A stretch of 64,000 nucleotides of DNA from an uncultured Prevotellaceae bacterium (GTDB lineage: Bacteria; Bacteroidota; Bacteroidia; Bacteroidales; Bacteroidaceae), in NCBI GenBank assembly GCA_900316445.1, contig ONCZ01000010.1:1-64000 (forward strand), given 5' to 3'. Under the pieces are notes generated by a model that had not been told where the DNA came from, made no database searches, and saw only the letters and a list, made by a program, of their open reading frames with translations. Positions 7,601 to 14,945 of the stretch are shown piece after piece. A program made the translations under genes and the position numbers. The first letter of the stretch is position 1, and each line of letters begins with the position of its first letter.

Positions 7601-9298
7601 GCTGCCAAACCGGGCTATATCTTGGAGGACAACGCCACGTGGCGCAAGGCGGTGCAGGGCGATGATGACTATGTGCGGCCCTTCCGCGCCTATCTGGTGG
7701 CAACGGGCAGCCCAGCCGCAGAGAAGCTCATCGTCAGTTTGGAAGATCCCACTGACTTCACCAAGACTGGCGACGGCTCGGAGCTCTCACCTTATATCAT
7801 TTCTTCGCATGCTCAACTGATTGCCATGGCAATGGCCTTCAACGGCAGCGATGCTGAGAAGGTGAAGGGTAAGTACTTCAAGCAGGGTGCGAACATCATG
7901 TTCGACAGGAACGTGGTGAACAACTATACGCCCATCAAGAACTTTGATGGCCATTATGACGGTGCAGGCTACACCATCAGTGGCCTGAACATGGATCAGA
8001 CAGATAATAACAATGCCGCCCTGTTCCTCGATATGGCTGACGGCAGTCTGGTCAGCAATGTCATTATCATGAACAGCAGCATCACGGGCAGTACGGCTGC
8101 AGCCATTGCCTGTGTGCTCAGTACGACGGCAAGTATCGTGAACTGTCACGTGCTGAAGGATGTCACCATTGCGGGCAACTACTACTATGCTGGTAGTCTG
8201 GTGGCTCATATAAGGAGCGGCGCCACAGCCACTATTAAGGGATGCACCAGCCACGCGACAGTGAATGCATACAATTCGTATGCCAGTGGACTCGTTGGCG
8301 CGGCTGATAACGGCAGCATCATCGACTGCATCTATCTTGGCAACAGCGTCAACTCACAACGAGGTTTATCCAACTATGCCGTCTGCCAGAAGAATGGTAC
8401 CGTCACGATCAACAACTGCTACTTCACCGCTCCGACGCTCACCGACCTGAATGCGAAGCTGATGCCGATGGAGGCAGAGGATAACACTGACTTCCTCAAT
8501 CTGTTGCATAGTCGTGACGAGTACCTGCTGAAGTCTGGCCTGACCGAGGAGCAGATTGGGTACGACGTCACGATGAATGGACGTGTTCTATCTGCGATTC
8601 AACAGGCTGACGGTACGTGGACGAGTAAGGCTTACACAGTTTGTCTGCCGTTCGAAATGAGAATTGCTGAAGAGCTTTTGGAAGACGTGAAGGTGTACAG
8701 ACTCCACGAGATAGACCTCGAGAACAAGGTATTCCAGTTTACTAACGAATTCCCCATCTTAGTTGCTGGTGAGGCATACGTGATCGTAGTCAGCAAAGGC
8801 TCTCTAACTCTCAGTGCAAAGAATACCATGATAGTTTCCACGCCGAGAGAACCTCAGAAAGTTTTGACAAGCGACGAAACCAGGAGCGTCGGCAGTTGGG
8901 GAGGAACGTTCAAGAAACTTACCAACGAACAGTTGGTAGAGGAGAAGGCTTATATCATCCAGTCCGATGGTATGTTCAAGCGCGTCGTTAAGAAATACAG
9001 TAATGTGTATGTTTCTCCATTCCGCGGTTATTTCTCTGCTTCGGAGGAATTTTCCGCGCTAGACTATCAGATGAAATTTATCTGGACCGAGAATGGTACG
9101 GAGGTTGGCGACGTGACAGTATTCCCTGCTGATGAGTTCGACTTTGACTTCGAATTTGATGACGAGACGGGCATCAGCCATGTCATTATGAATATTGATG
9201 GTATGGATGCCTATTATGACCTGCAAGGCAGGAAACTGAGCGGCAAGCCCAATAAGGGTGTCTATATATATAAAGGTAAAAAGATTGTGATTAAATAA
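4628..9298 (+). CDS. BspA-like leucine-rich-repeat surface protein
   Basis: 1556 aa with signal peptide (MKKIYMLLTALLLTMTAAGQ). LRR_5/BspA-type repeats lie at about 60-180 and 600-780 (for example FRNATFSSVTLPASLYAID), and GLUG-like segments at about 280-480 and 1090-1260 (GGIIGYGSNIELSRCYVEG). The C-terminus YYDLQGRKL...KGVYIYKGKK matches the ends of the other large surface proteins in the window and looks like a C-terminal sorting or attachment signal. BspA proteins mediate binding to host or bacterial surfaces; the ligand here is unknown. It follows the hydrolase by 14 bases. Confidence 0.9.
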   Translation: MNMKKIYMLLTALLLTMTAAGQTQQITVDVNGYQATAFVDRVARTLTLGNGQNACIPHYAVASGLSDFVIPGKYDGYGDYNVIIAPFAFRFCSNLVRIKVGEGVTTIGDFAFVGCGQTTAIDLPSTLKTVGCGAFVGLSLLKVIICRSATPPAWAYGDVFSYDGTAKSTAVGADKRILYVPEGSAPEGIASAYRTYKYNDVVGWGDAFGLIYEGESRVVEISSYDDLVAFRDYVNAGKIGTNEAYGAATSFLLTTDIDLAGKDWKPIGTNKADNIIFDGGGHIIKGMRNSTVDGNYVGFFAEIINSTVRNLHFQYPEVSAKNDAGVVAGKAVNSIFSDILIIGGDYPIVRAASSSSVGGIIGYGSNIELSRCYVEGKVDSEGGNIGGLVGCMWKGSITDCIFGWQVSSTKAVPTRVGGIVGTIGKEDNQDCKVSINRTVSWAKVSAASGTGNLAMGGLIGLIDPGNKVDVTNCGWYNPNSKLSLVGNGTTTDSNCSNYTKRSDMVESNLVSLLEDGKWDYFYDVEEHWQNYPIPISLKEMYMNAYVNLKASDNGLVYQQNSGDIDWESDLHTTNRSASSYNVIGYTGSSESLIIPDNYQKKPVVRIGNGAFRNATFSSVTLPASLYAIDSNAFRGCKNLTNVSVPDVTERIEDMVFADCISLQSLSLGQNAQYFGEGFIANCPKLTTLTVSDKNTYCKVEDLVLFSLGDDASIVACAGGKKGEYTVPLTVGGKNVRYITSQAFAYCNGLTGITFQQRMDNIGNSHSWFIGCTKLSYVDYCSAGNSNTGGFFDKDDNRLTAGKPCYGLNDKTLLYLSYVQNLWEKRFTQGTPANTIISSTTEYDVGEASSLLLTDELGFIPKMKKIVVKDGGVTYRRIFDYNNDLNEQVSTVCLPYAVNIPSAGIKVYQPSGVFTTGNVPTVIFEEKAKTEKGEYALQAYTPYYIVVSGITELDFSNNSESITIDVANSTFPMTDYQFVGTVAMVPNASLIDAAKPGYILEDNATWRKAVQGDDDYVRPFRAYLVATGSPAAEKLIVSLEDPTDFTKTGDGSELSPYIISSHAQLIAMAMAFNGSDAEKVKGKYFKQGANIMFDRNVVNNYTPIKNFDGHYDGAGYTISGLNMDQTDNNNAALFLDMADGSLVSNVIIMNSSITGSTAAAIACVLSTTASIVNCHVLKDVTIAGNYYYAGSLVAHIRSGATATIKGCTSHATVNAYNSYASGLVGAADNGSIIDCIYLGNSVNSQRGLSNYAVCQKNGTVTINNCYFTAPTLTDLNAKLMPMEAEDNTDFLNLLHSRDEYLLKSGLTEEQIGYDVTMNGRVLSAIQQADGTWTSKAYTVCLPFEMRIAEELLEDVKVYRLHEIDLENKVFQFTNEFPILVAGEAYVIVVSKGSLTLSAKNTMIVSTPREPQKVLTSDETRSVGSWGGTFKKLTNEQLVEEKAYIIQSDGMFKRVVKKYSNVYVSPFRGYFSASEEFSALDYQMKFIWTENGTEVGDVTVFPADEFDFDFEFDDETGISHVIMNIDGMDAYYDLQGRKLSGKPNKGVYIYKGKKIVIK

Positions 9299-9318
9299 CC
9301 CAATAAATGATTAGAGTC

Positions 9319-9456
9319 ATGGATAAGAAACATTATGTAAAACCCTGTATGAAGGTTGTTAAGTTGAAGGGAAGGGTAGTCTTTCTGGGTGGCTCTGATG
9401 GCTCTGGTGGCTCTGGTGGCTCTGATGACCCTGGCGGCGCCACTGAACATGATTAA
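9319..9456 (+). CDS. 45-aa peptide with Gly/Ser/Asp-rich tail
   Basis: ATG at 9319, 20 bases after the BspA-like stop. The peptide has a basic N-terminal half (MDKKHYVKPCMKVVKLKGR) and a low-complexity tail built from GGSDGSGGS-type repeats. It resembles the many short Bacteroidales ORFs of pattern YxxPxxxVVxL followed by a Gly-rich tail. These are usually annotated as hypothetical; a precursor-peptide (RiPP-like) nature is a guess. A strong terminator follows at 9498-9543, so it ends the operon. Confidence 0.6.
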   Translation: MDKKHYVKPCMKVVKLKGRVVFLGGSDGSGGSGGSDDPGGATEHD

Positions 9457-9497
9457 GAGTAACACCTGGATGGTTCTTCTATGTTGCATATAATGTA

Positions 9498-9543
9498 ACA
9501 GCGGGACGGTTCTTTTGTTATAACATTAGAACTGTCCCGCTGT
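9498..9543 (+). terminator. Strong hairpin terminator
   Basis: ACAGCGGGACGGTTCT pairs with AGAACTGTCCCGCTGT with one G-T wobble around a short loop containing GTTATAAC. It lies 41 bases after the peptide gene and is followed by GTTTCG. A related hairpin lies at 36296-36332. Confidence 0.7.
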
Positions 9544-9613
9544 GTTTCGTCTTGTCTTGGAACTCACGAGGACAGGTCCCATGGGGCCTTGAACAGACTG
9601 GTAAATGATCTTA

Positions 9614-9641
9614 GCCTCACCGCCAATGATGGTGGTGAGGC
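9614..9641. terminator. Second hairpin, terminator-like
   Basis: GCCTCACC (9614-9621) pairs perfectly with GGTGAGGC (9634-9641). It lies in a region without genes (9457-9741) and may stop transcription from either side. Confidence 0.4.
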
Positions 9642-9741
9642 AATTAAAGAAAACGTATGCGCGAATATATTGGCTAAAAAGTTTGGATGATACAATTATT
9701 ATTCGTATTTTTGCACTAGGGTGTCCAATTTGATGTACCCG

Positions 9742-9996
9742 TTATGCAACAAGTAAATTTCTCCTTTTACTCATAGGATTAGTCTTGTCGTACACCTGTT
9801 TGAGGAATACTGCCAACGTGTGGCTTATATCCCGATGGTGCGGAAGATCCTGCAATTCAATGGCCTTCGAGAGGTTCTTCCCGTTGTCCGTAATGTAATA
9901 CTCCGGCTTATGGCCTTGTTCCTGTGTGATCTCCTCGCAGAACTCCTTCAATGCCAACAACCTCCTCATCGGCATGTGCGAGTGCCTTCCCTGGGA
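9742..9996 (-). pseudogene. Transposase fragment
   Basis: About 80 codons reading SQGRHSHMPMRRLLALKEF and on through YYITDNGKNLSKA to a HHRDISHTLAVFLKQVY segment. The TDNGKNL piece looks like the second aspartate region of a DDE transposase. The 5' part is missing: the frame stops inside the inverted-repeat element at 9993-10123, which seems to have inserted there or joined during a rearrangement. The IS family was not identified. Confidence 0.6.
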
Positions 9997-10123
9997 TCAT
10001 GGGGTCGGTTCTACTGATCACTTTTTGAAGTTTCTGTATTACACATCGTTCTTAACTCCCCATGATCCAACATCCAAATTTTCAACGTAAAAAATGATCA
10101 GTAGAACCGACCCCCATGATCCC
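9993..10123. mobile_element. 131-bp element with 28-bp inverted ends
   Basis: The left end GGGATCATGGGGTCGGTT (through CTACTGATCA at 10020) is matched in inverted orientation from 10095 to 10123, differing by one extra G. The interior is about 75 bases of A/T-rich DNA without an ORF. It has the form of a MITE or an IS reduced to its ends. An isolated copy of one end lies at 1208-1225. Confidence 0.7.
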
Positions 10124-10124
10124 T

Positions 10125-10305
10125 GCGATGGGTCTGGAGCAGAACGTTGTGATAAACCTCATAGAGAATATGCATAAGGCTGTTCCAAAGTGGAGGTCGC
10201 TCATTCAGAGATCTTTCCTCACCGCAGACATGAAAGAAAAATATGAGCAACTTGTCATGCATAGGTTGGATCGTCTGCATGTGTAATCAAATCCCTGGCG
10301 GGTCG
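10125..10305 (+). repeat. 181-bp direct repeat, copy 2 (hipA tail fragment)
   Basis: Repeats 1025-1205. The frame of the hipA C-terminus (AMGLEQNVV to LDRLHV, stop 10284-10286) is kept but no start is present. It directly abuts the right end of the inverted-repeat element. The downstream hairpin at 10290-10322 is intact here, suggesting that this side is the original 3' end of hipA. Confidence 0.88.
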
Positions 10306-10322
10306 TAAGACTGCCAGGGATT
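10290..10322 (+). terminator. hipA terminator hairpin
   Basis: AATCCCTGGC pairs perfectly with GCCAGGGATT, followed by TTTAAT. It lies between the hipA tail and the convergent amidase gene, so it could serve both strands. Confidence 0.65.
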
Positions 10323-10345
10323 TTAATACTATGATACTCCATTCT

Positions 10346-10771
10346 CTACCGGAGGTGATTGAAATAGTCGCGGTACTCTTGACAGGAGAAGCAGGGGCAG
10401 GCTTTGTGGACGCCCTCCAGTTCGCAATGTCCCACGATCTCGGCATTGGGGTAATCGACCTTCAGGGATCGGAGCAGGGCGATGAGGGCTGCACGCTGGG
10501 CAGGGGTACGGGTGTCTTCAGCACGACCTTTCTCGTCGAGACCACCCTCGTAGCAGATTCCGATGGAGTGGGCATTGTAATGCCGGGCGTGAGCACCGAC
10601 CATCTCCTCGGGGCGACCGAAGTGGAGTTGACCATCACGCGTAATATAATAGTGATAGCCACAGCCGTTCCAGCCTTTAGCACGGTGCATCTTGTCGAGT
10701 TGCTCGAAAGGAATGTGCTGATTCGGGCGCGATGCCGTACAGTGAATTACAATCAAATCTATTCTTCTCAT
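10346..10771 (-). CDS. N-acetylmuramoyl-L-alanine amidase (Amidase_2)
   Basis: 141 aa, the size of T7-lysozyme-type amidases. Zinc ligands can be assigned as His10 (VIHCTAS), His115 (VGHCELEG) and Cys125 in KACPCF, with Lys123 before it. The family cleaves the amide bond between muramic acid and L-alanine in peptidoglycan. No signal peptide is present, so export would need a phage-like or other route. It belongs to a conserved Bacteroidales accessory module together with the smalltalk peptide (10830-10928), the HU-like protein and VirE, all on the minus strand. Confidence 0.92.
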   Translation of the reverse strand: MRRIDLIVIHCTASRPNQHIPFEQLDKMHRAKGWNGCGYHYYITRDGQLHFGRPEEMVGAHARHYNAHSIGICYEGGLDEKGRAEDTRTPAQRAALIALLRSLKVDYPNAEIVGHCELEGVHKACPCFSCQEYRDYFNHLR

Positions 10772-10829
10772 TTTTCTTAGAAACGAATGTGAATAATATG
10801 AATAATTTGGGCCACAAATAGATTTGTGG

Positions 10830-10928
10830 TTAAGAGTTCATGCAACTCTGCATAAGGAATGTTGACACAAAGGCGGTTAGTACCGTCAGGATAAAATTCG
10901 CAATTTTATTAATCGTTTCGCGTTTCAT
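10830..10928 (-). CDS. Smalltalk family small protein
   Basis: 32 aa beginning MKRETINKIANFILTVLTA and ending near MQSCMNS. It has a basic start, one hydrophobic segment and a cysteine near the end. This is the form of the smalltalk protein family, which sits between HU-like and amidase genes in Bacteroides and Prevotella. A hairpin (CCACAAA/TTTGTGG, 10812-10829) follows the stop. Function is unknown; a membrane peptide or holin-like helper of the amidase is possible but unproven. Confidence 0.8.
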   Translation of the reverse strand: MKRETINKIANFILTVLTAFVSTFLMQSCMNS

Positions 10929-11521
10929 AAAACTAAAATTTTAAAAGTTACTTTTCTTTTGCAGGGTTGCACCCTGCCAGTAATCCTAACTTTCTCTGGC
11001 GCAGAGAAAGTAGCAAAGAGACATCCACCCCCTCCAAGGCCTCCCCCTATATGGGGAGGATGCAACACGGAAAATCGCAGCGCGCCGTCGATTTTCCTCC
11101 TCTTAAGTAAGCCGGGACACGGCTTGTGTTTTTATCGGCTGGCGCATTCTCTGTGCGCAGCCATCCCTTCCCTTCCAGGGGAGGGACAGAGGGAGAGGTG
11201 TAGACAACCATGGCGAACCCCGAAGGGGCACAGGCTTGAGAGCCATACCAAAACCCTGATGTAGGACGGCGTATGCCGCCGAAGTCAGTTACACCCTCTT
11301 GCCAACGATTGGCGAGAGGCTTGGAGAGTGGTTCGAGATCCTCCTTAGGACAAGGAGGATAAGGTGGTTGTGAAGTCTTTCAAAGATCGAGAGAAGAGAG
11401 AACGTGAGATGATCAGACAGGCTTGATGGCGGTGATGTGGACTTGTTGCAGTATAGTGACTGCCTGGTTTGCTATAGCACTGCCCCGGACTCAGAGCTCA
11501 CGACCTCTCAGAGGTTAAGGC
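10929..11521. other. 593-bp gap between smalltalk and HU-like genes
   Basis: I see no convincing gene. It contains a perfect hairpin ACTTTCTCTG-GCG-CAGAGAAAGT (10989-11011) and a stretch of dispersed-repeat-like sequence (CCCCTCC, CCTCCCC, GGGGAGG) at about 11025-11060. The remainder up to 11521 has several short inverted repeats such as CCTCTCAGAGG but nothing assignable. Confidence 0.5.
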
Positions 11522-12076
11522 TTAACCGTTGCCACCGGGAGTGGTATCGGGCTCGGCGGTGGCGATGCCGTAGGTCGAGATCGGCGTCTTCTCCTGATAG
11601 CGCTTCTCCTTGCCGCCGATCATCTTCTTGACCGACTTGATCACATAGCCCCACTCGAAGATGCAGGCCTCCTTGAGTGCCTTCGAGGTGAGCTTCTCAC
11701 CCTTCGTGTTCTCTGGCTGGAAATTCAGGTTGATACCGTTGATCATCGCGGCGGGACCGGTGGCGATGGCCGTCTCGACGTCGTTCTTGCCGAGCTTCTG
11801 GGCATCGACGGACGGATAGAACGTGCCGAGTCCGTCGATTTTCACCGGCTGGCCCTGGAGCACCAGCTCCTTCATGCACTCCACCATCTGTTTCACCACC
11901 AGCTCACACATCTGCCAGCTGGCCAGCTTGCCGTGTTCGGTCATGTGCTTGCAGAAGCCTTTCAGGTTGATGGGTTCCTTGCGCTCCGCCTCGGCGAACC
12001 ACTTGCCGAAGGCCGTGGAATCGTCATTGGTGTTCTGACGAAGATTGATCATCATGGGAATGTTTGAACGTGCCAT
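11522..12076 (-). CDS. HU-family DNA-binding protein (extended Bacteroidetes type)
   Basis: 184 aa. Residues about 35-125 fit the HU/IHF-like fold of the larger Bacteroidetes type: a helical start, then a beta arm region around GQPVKIDGLGTFYPSV. A C-terminal extension rich in charged and polar residues follows to TPGGNG. HU-like proteins bend and compact DNA. The gene lies upstream of the smalltalk and amidase genes in the same direction and downstream of virE, the usual order of this accessory cassette. Confidence 0.85.
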   Translation of the reverse strand: MARSNIPMMINLRQNTNDDSTAFGKWFAEAERKEPINLKGFCKHMTEHGKLASWQMCELVVKQMVECMKELVLQGQPVKIDGLGTFYPSVDAQKLGKNDVETAIATGPAAMINGINLNFQPENTKGEKLTSKALKEACIFEWGYVIKSVKKMIGGKEKRYQEKTPISTYGIATAEPDTTPGGNG

Positions 12077-12321
12077 AACTTTTTAATCTTTTAATTCTTT
12101 AATTTTTTAACTTTTTAATTTTTTAATTTTTCTCTCAGCGTCATCGGTGGCTTGTGCGGAGAAAGGTTTAGGGTTTCCCGGAGAAAGGTATAGCCTTTCT
12201 GCCGGAAAGGGTTAACCTTTCTTGGGCCCTCCCGCCTGGTCACTTCCGACATGACAAGTGAAGTGCAAGGCGAACGCAGAGTCGAACACGTTCGAACTTT
12301 GCTGAGCCGAAGCCTTCACTC

Positions 12322-12353
12322 GCCGTTGCAACTCAAATGCAACGGCAAAGTTA
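12322..12353 (-). promoter_or_regulatory. Promoter and leader hairpin of HU-like gene
   Basis: The minus strand carries TAACTTTG (12346-12353), a TAnnTTTG -7 box. Immediately downstream, GCCGTTGCA and TGCAACGGC (12322-12346) form a perfect 9-bp hairpin at the expected 5' end of the RNA. The leader to the ATG at 12076 is about 260 bases and ends in an A/T-rich tract made of TTTTTAA-like repeats (12078-12136). Confidence 0.45.
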
Positions 12354-12428
12354 CAACATTTTCAAAGGGCACTTTCGGTTTGATGCAGTTTGCGTCGGAT
12401 TCTTCAGTTTGCTACACAATAAAACAGT

Positions 12429-12555
12429 TTATGGCGGCACGTCGATGCATAACTTATGGATCAGGAACTTGACGATGTGCGGTTCCAACACCTTCGCCCT
12501 GGGCCGCAGCCCCATCTCTTCCAGTTTCTTTGCATAGGGGGAGGGATCCCGTCCA
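12429..12555 (-). pseudogene. DUF4248-like C-terminal remnant
   Basis: The open frame directly after the virE stop reads PSPYAKKLEEMGLRPRAKV and ends FLIHKLCIDVPP. It resembles the C-terminal half of DUF4248 proteins, which often lie beside virE and HU genes. No start codon is available in this frame downstream of virE and the N-terminal half is absent, so it is probably a relic. The match is by eye only. Confidence 0.4.
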
Positions 12556-13956
12556 TTAGGTGTCCCCCCTGCCCCCCTCACCGCCATTGTCCTCATCCTC
12601 CGGCCGTGCGTCACAGGCCAGCATGCGCCGGTTCATCTCGATCTCCTCGGGCTTATAGGCCACGAGACGGTAGCCCCGGCGGCCGTGCGACCGGTGCCGT
12701 TTGAAGCCCAGCGCCTTCATCGCACTGCCGATCTTCTCGATGGTCAGCCGCAGGGCCGGGTTGTAGCCGATCTTCCCCAGGATGTCCGTGGCCGTGTAGA
12801 AGTCCCCCCTCTCACCGTCCTTGGGCGGACGGAAGTGCGTCATGATGGCCTCCTGCTCCGGCTGGGGCGTCTCGAAGGTCTTGTTATGCTCCTTCAGCAC
12901 TTCCTCCTCCGCCTTGGAGAAATAGTGACGGAAGCCCTGCCGGTAGAGGGCGTAGGCCTGGGCGTAGATGCCATCGTAGTCAAAGGGCACCTCCCTGGGC
13001 GAGGTGATGCTCTCCACGATGAACGGCAGCCAGCGCCGGTTGCCGGTCACGTCGGTGAGGAACTGCACGTTGTTGCCCGTCCCGCAGAACGACGCCACAT
13101 GCGGCATGTGCTCCGTGTAGTGGCCGTAGGCAGGCCGTTCGTCTATCGACGGCATGGTCACCACCGACTTCAACGTGTTCACGTTGGAGGGCGTCATCAC
13201 GTCCAGCTCCTCGTAGCACACCAACCCGTACTGGGAGAGTGTGATCAGGTCGTCCTTCGACACGCGGCTTGAGTTGACCTTGATGCGGAAGTAGTCGCGC
13301 AGTTCCGGGGGAAGCAGATGCGAGAACCAGGTCGTCTTGTAAATGCCCTGGTCGCCGATGAACACCAGCACCGCCTGGTTCACCTCGTCATCATCGATCC
13401 AGCTCGCCACCATCGCCACGAGCCACTTCTTCAGGTATTCGTAGAAGAGCATCTGCTTCTCCGTGCCGCCCCTGACCATCACCGACACCGACAGTCCGAG
13501 GATATGGTCCTGGCCGTCCCAGGGCGGGAGGCGGTTCAGGTAATAGAGGAAGGGATGGAACGCCTTGACGTAGCCGGAGTTGATGACCTCTTCAAGACTG
13601 CTCTTCCGTGTGGGCTTGACATCCTGGAGGGCATTCAGCAGGGTGTTGCTCAGGCGGTCGCTCATCGGCTGGTAGTCGTCGCTGACGAACGGCGCCAGCT
13701 CGCTGTTCTGGCAGAAGGCGTCCTCCGCCGGCAGTCGGGCCTCTACCCGGTGCTTCACCGAGTTCCACCGCAGGTAGATGTGGTCACTCAGGAATGCCTT
13801 GATCTCCTTCGGCGTGGCGTACTTCTCCTGCCACGGCACCTTGTGTTCCTTTTCCCCTCCTGAGTAGGCGATTGCGTCTTCATGGAGCAATCTTCTGTCA
13901 GGGGTGGTCTGATCACCCTTCTTCTTCCGTTTCTTCTTGTTGTCTTTGTTGTCCAT
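12556..13956 (-). CDS. VirE/VapE family P-loop ATPase
   Basis: 466 aa. A P-loop-like GDQGIYKTTW lies at residues 201-210, an acidic segment LVCYEELDVM near 253 fits Walker B, and TGNRRWLPF near 316 supplies the conserved arginines of the VirE/SF3-like helicase family. The N-terminus is Lys-rich. VapE/VirE proteins are primase-helicase-like and occur on phages and mobile islands. Here it heads the VirE-HU-smalltalk-amidase cassette. Codons about 16-35 (QTTPDRRLL to YSGGE) coincide with a dispersed DNA repeat also found in the gene at 36435. Confidence 0.88.
   Translation of the reverse strand: MDNKDNKKKRKKKGDQTTPDRRLLHEDAIAYSGGEKEHKVPWQEKYATPKEIKAFLSDHIYLRWNSVKHRVEARLPAEDAFCQNSELAPFVSDDYQPMSDRLSNTLLNALQDVKPTRKSSLEEVINSGYVKAFHPFLYYLNRLPPWDGQDHILGLSVSVMVRGGTEKQMLFYEYLKKWLVAMVASWIDDDEVNQAVLVFIGDQGIYKTTWFSHLLPPELRDYFRIKVNSSRVSKDDLITLSQYGLVCYEELDVMTPSNVNTLKSVVTMPSIDERPAYGHYTEHMPHVASFCGTGNNVQFLTDVTGNRRWLPFIVESITSPREVPFDYDGIYAQAYALYRQGFRHYFSKAEEEVLKEHNKTFETPQPEQEAIMTHFRPPKDGERGDFYTATDILGKIGYNPALRLTIEKIGSAMKALGFKRHRSHGRRGYRLVAYKPEEIEMNRRMLACDARPEDEDNGGEGGRGDT
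13852..13912. repeat. In-frame dispersed repeat inside virE
   Basis: On the minus strand TCAGACCACCCCTG and CCTACTCAGGAGGGGAA are separated by 30 bases. The same two modules occur at 37511-37546 with a 5-base spacer, inside another gene and in the opposite orientation relative to coding. Confidence 0.65.
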
Positions 13957-14154
13957 GTTGTCGTTTATATCTCACCGCAAAGTTACAGATAAAAAGCAAG
14001 GCAACCAAAGGAAAATCCCGTTCAGCCAAAAGATGCGACATCCCGCCCTTTATGAACGCCGATAGACAAAGGACTTCCGAAGGAAATAGAATATATAGGA
14101 TGCGACAACGAAGCTAAGTAAAAAATGTGCGGAAATAAAAAATATCGCATATAA

Positions 14155-14186
14155 TTTGGAACTTTCGGATAATAGTCGTATCTTTG
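14155..14186 (+). promoter_or_regulatory. Promoter of 46-aa ORF and DUF6169 gene
   Basis: TTTG (14155-14158), 20-base spacer, TATCTTTG (14179-14186), then CACCC. An excellent Bacteroidales promoter, 32 bases before the ATG at 14219. The region 13957-14154 otherwise holds nothing I can assign. Confidence 0.75.
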
Positions 14187-14218
14187 CACCCGTAGAGACC
14201 AATTAATATTTTAAAAAC

Positions 14219-14359
14219 ATGTACAAAAGAGTGATTTACAAGAACAGGGAAGATGCTGTAACGGCATTCCGCAAAATGGTTGAGCGAAAGCGCGAATGGG
14301 TAAGACAAGCCGAAAAGGAATTGGATGAGTTGTCCTTGAAACGAAATCTTGCAGTATAG
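14219..14359 (+). CDS. 46-aa basic/acidic helical protein
   Basis: ATG at 14219, 32 bases after a strong promoter. The peptide begins MYKRVIYKNREDAVTAF and continues with charged helix-forming residues (VERKREWVRQAEKELDEL). No signal or membrane segment. It precedes the DUF6169 gene by 25 bases in the same direction, so the two are likely co-transcribed. The family and role are unknown. Confidence 0.6.
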   Translation: MYKRVIYKNREDAVTAFRKMVERKREWVRQAEKELDELSLKRNLAV

Positions 14360-14384
14360 AAACACAACTTAAATCTGATCTCCT

Positions 14385-14906
14385 ATGAACGCACTTAATC
14401 TTACAAGAATCAACAACCAATCGCCATATAACGTATGGCAGACCTCAGAGGAAGATTTTAACTTTGAGTCGGATTTCGGGGTGTTATACCGTGTCAGTTT
14501 CCGCATCGAGCAGACTATCTGGCAAGATGGGGCCTACGAGTTCAGCATCATCAATCAGAACCACAGGGCTTCTCCCAACGACAGGAAACTAAGGGAAACG
14601 ATCTTCTGTATCATTGAAGAGTTCTTCACGAGCAATCCTGAGATTTTGCTTTACCAGTGTGAGACGGGTGACAACCGCCAAGCCATGAGGGAACGCCTTT
14701 TCCTTCGCTGGTTCAAGGAATATGAACATAGCGACAAGTATTACATCAAAGTATCCGAGATCATCGCGGAGGAAGTCGCCAATTATACTGCCATGATTGT
14801 CCAGAAAGACAATCCGAATCTTGAAGCAATCATACAAGACTTTGATGAGTTTGTCGGATTCTTCCAAAATAAACCAACAGAGAATAACGGTCAAGGGAAT
14901 GGCTGA
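14385..14906 (+). CDS. DUF6169 family protein
   Basis: 173 aa. The core YEFSIINQNHRASPNDRKL, followed by FTSNPEILLYQCETGDNRQ and MRERLFLRWF, matches my recollection of DUF6169, a Bacteroidetes family of cytoplasmic proteins. No signal peptide is seen. The C-terminus (residues about 165-173) is polar. Its function is not known. It is probably expressed with the 46-aa ORF before it. The convergent gene at 14946 ends 39 bases downstream. Confidence 0.75.
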   Translation: MNALNLTRINNQSPYNVWQTSEEDFNFESDFGVLYRVSFRIEQTIWQDGAYEFSIINQNHRASPNDRKLRETIFCIIEEFFTSNPEILLYQCETGDNRQAMRERLFLRWFKEYEHSDKYYIKVSEIIAEEVANYTAMIVQKDNPNLEAIIQDFDEFVGFFQNKPTENNGQGNG

Positions 14907-14945
14907 ATAGAAATCGGAAAAACATCCGAGATGCCTTAGTGATGA

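Noticed and set aside
10959..11264. 101-aa plus-strand ORF in the smalltalk-HU gap
   Set aside because: Composition is Pro/Arg-rich and built from dispersed repeats; no start signal or homology pattern.
12685..13863. Large plus-strand ORFs opposite virE
   Set aside because: Antisense to a gene with clear P-loop and TGNRRW motifs; GC-rich shadow frames.
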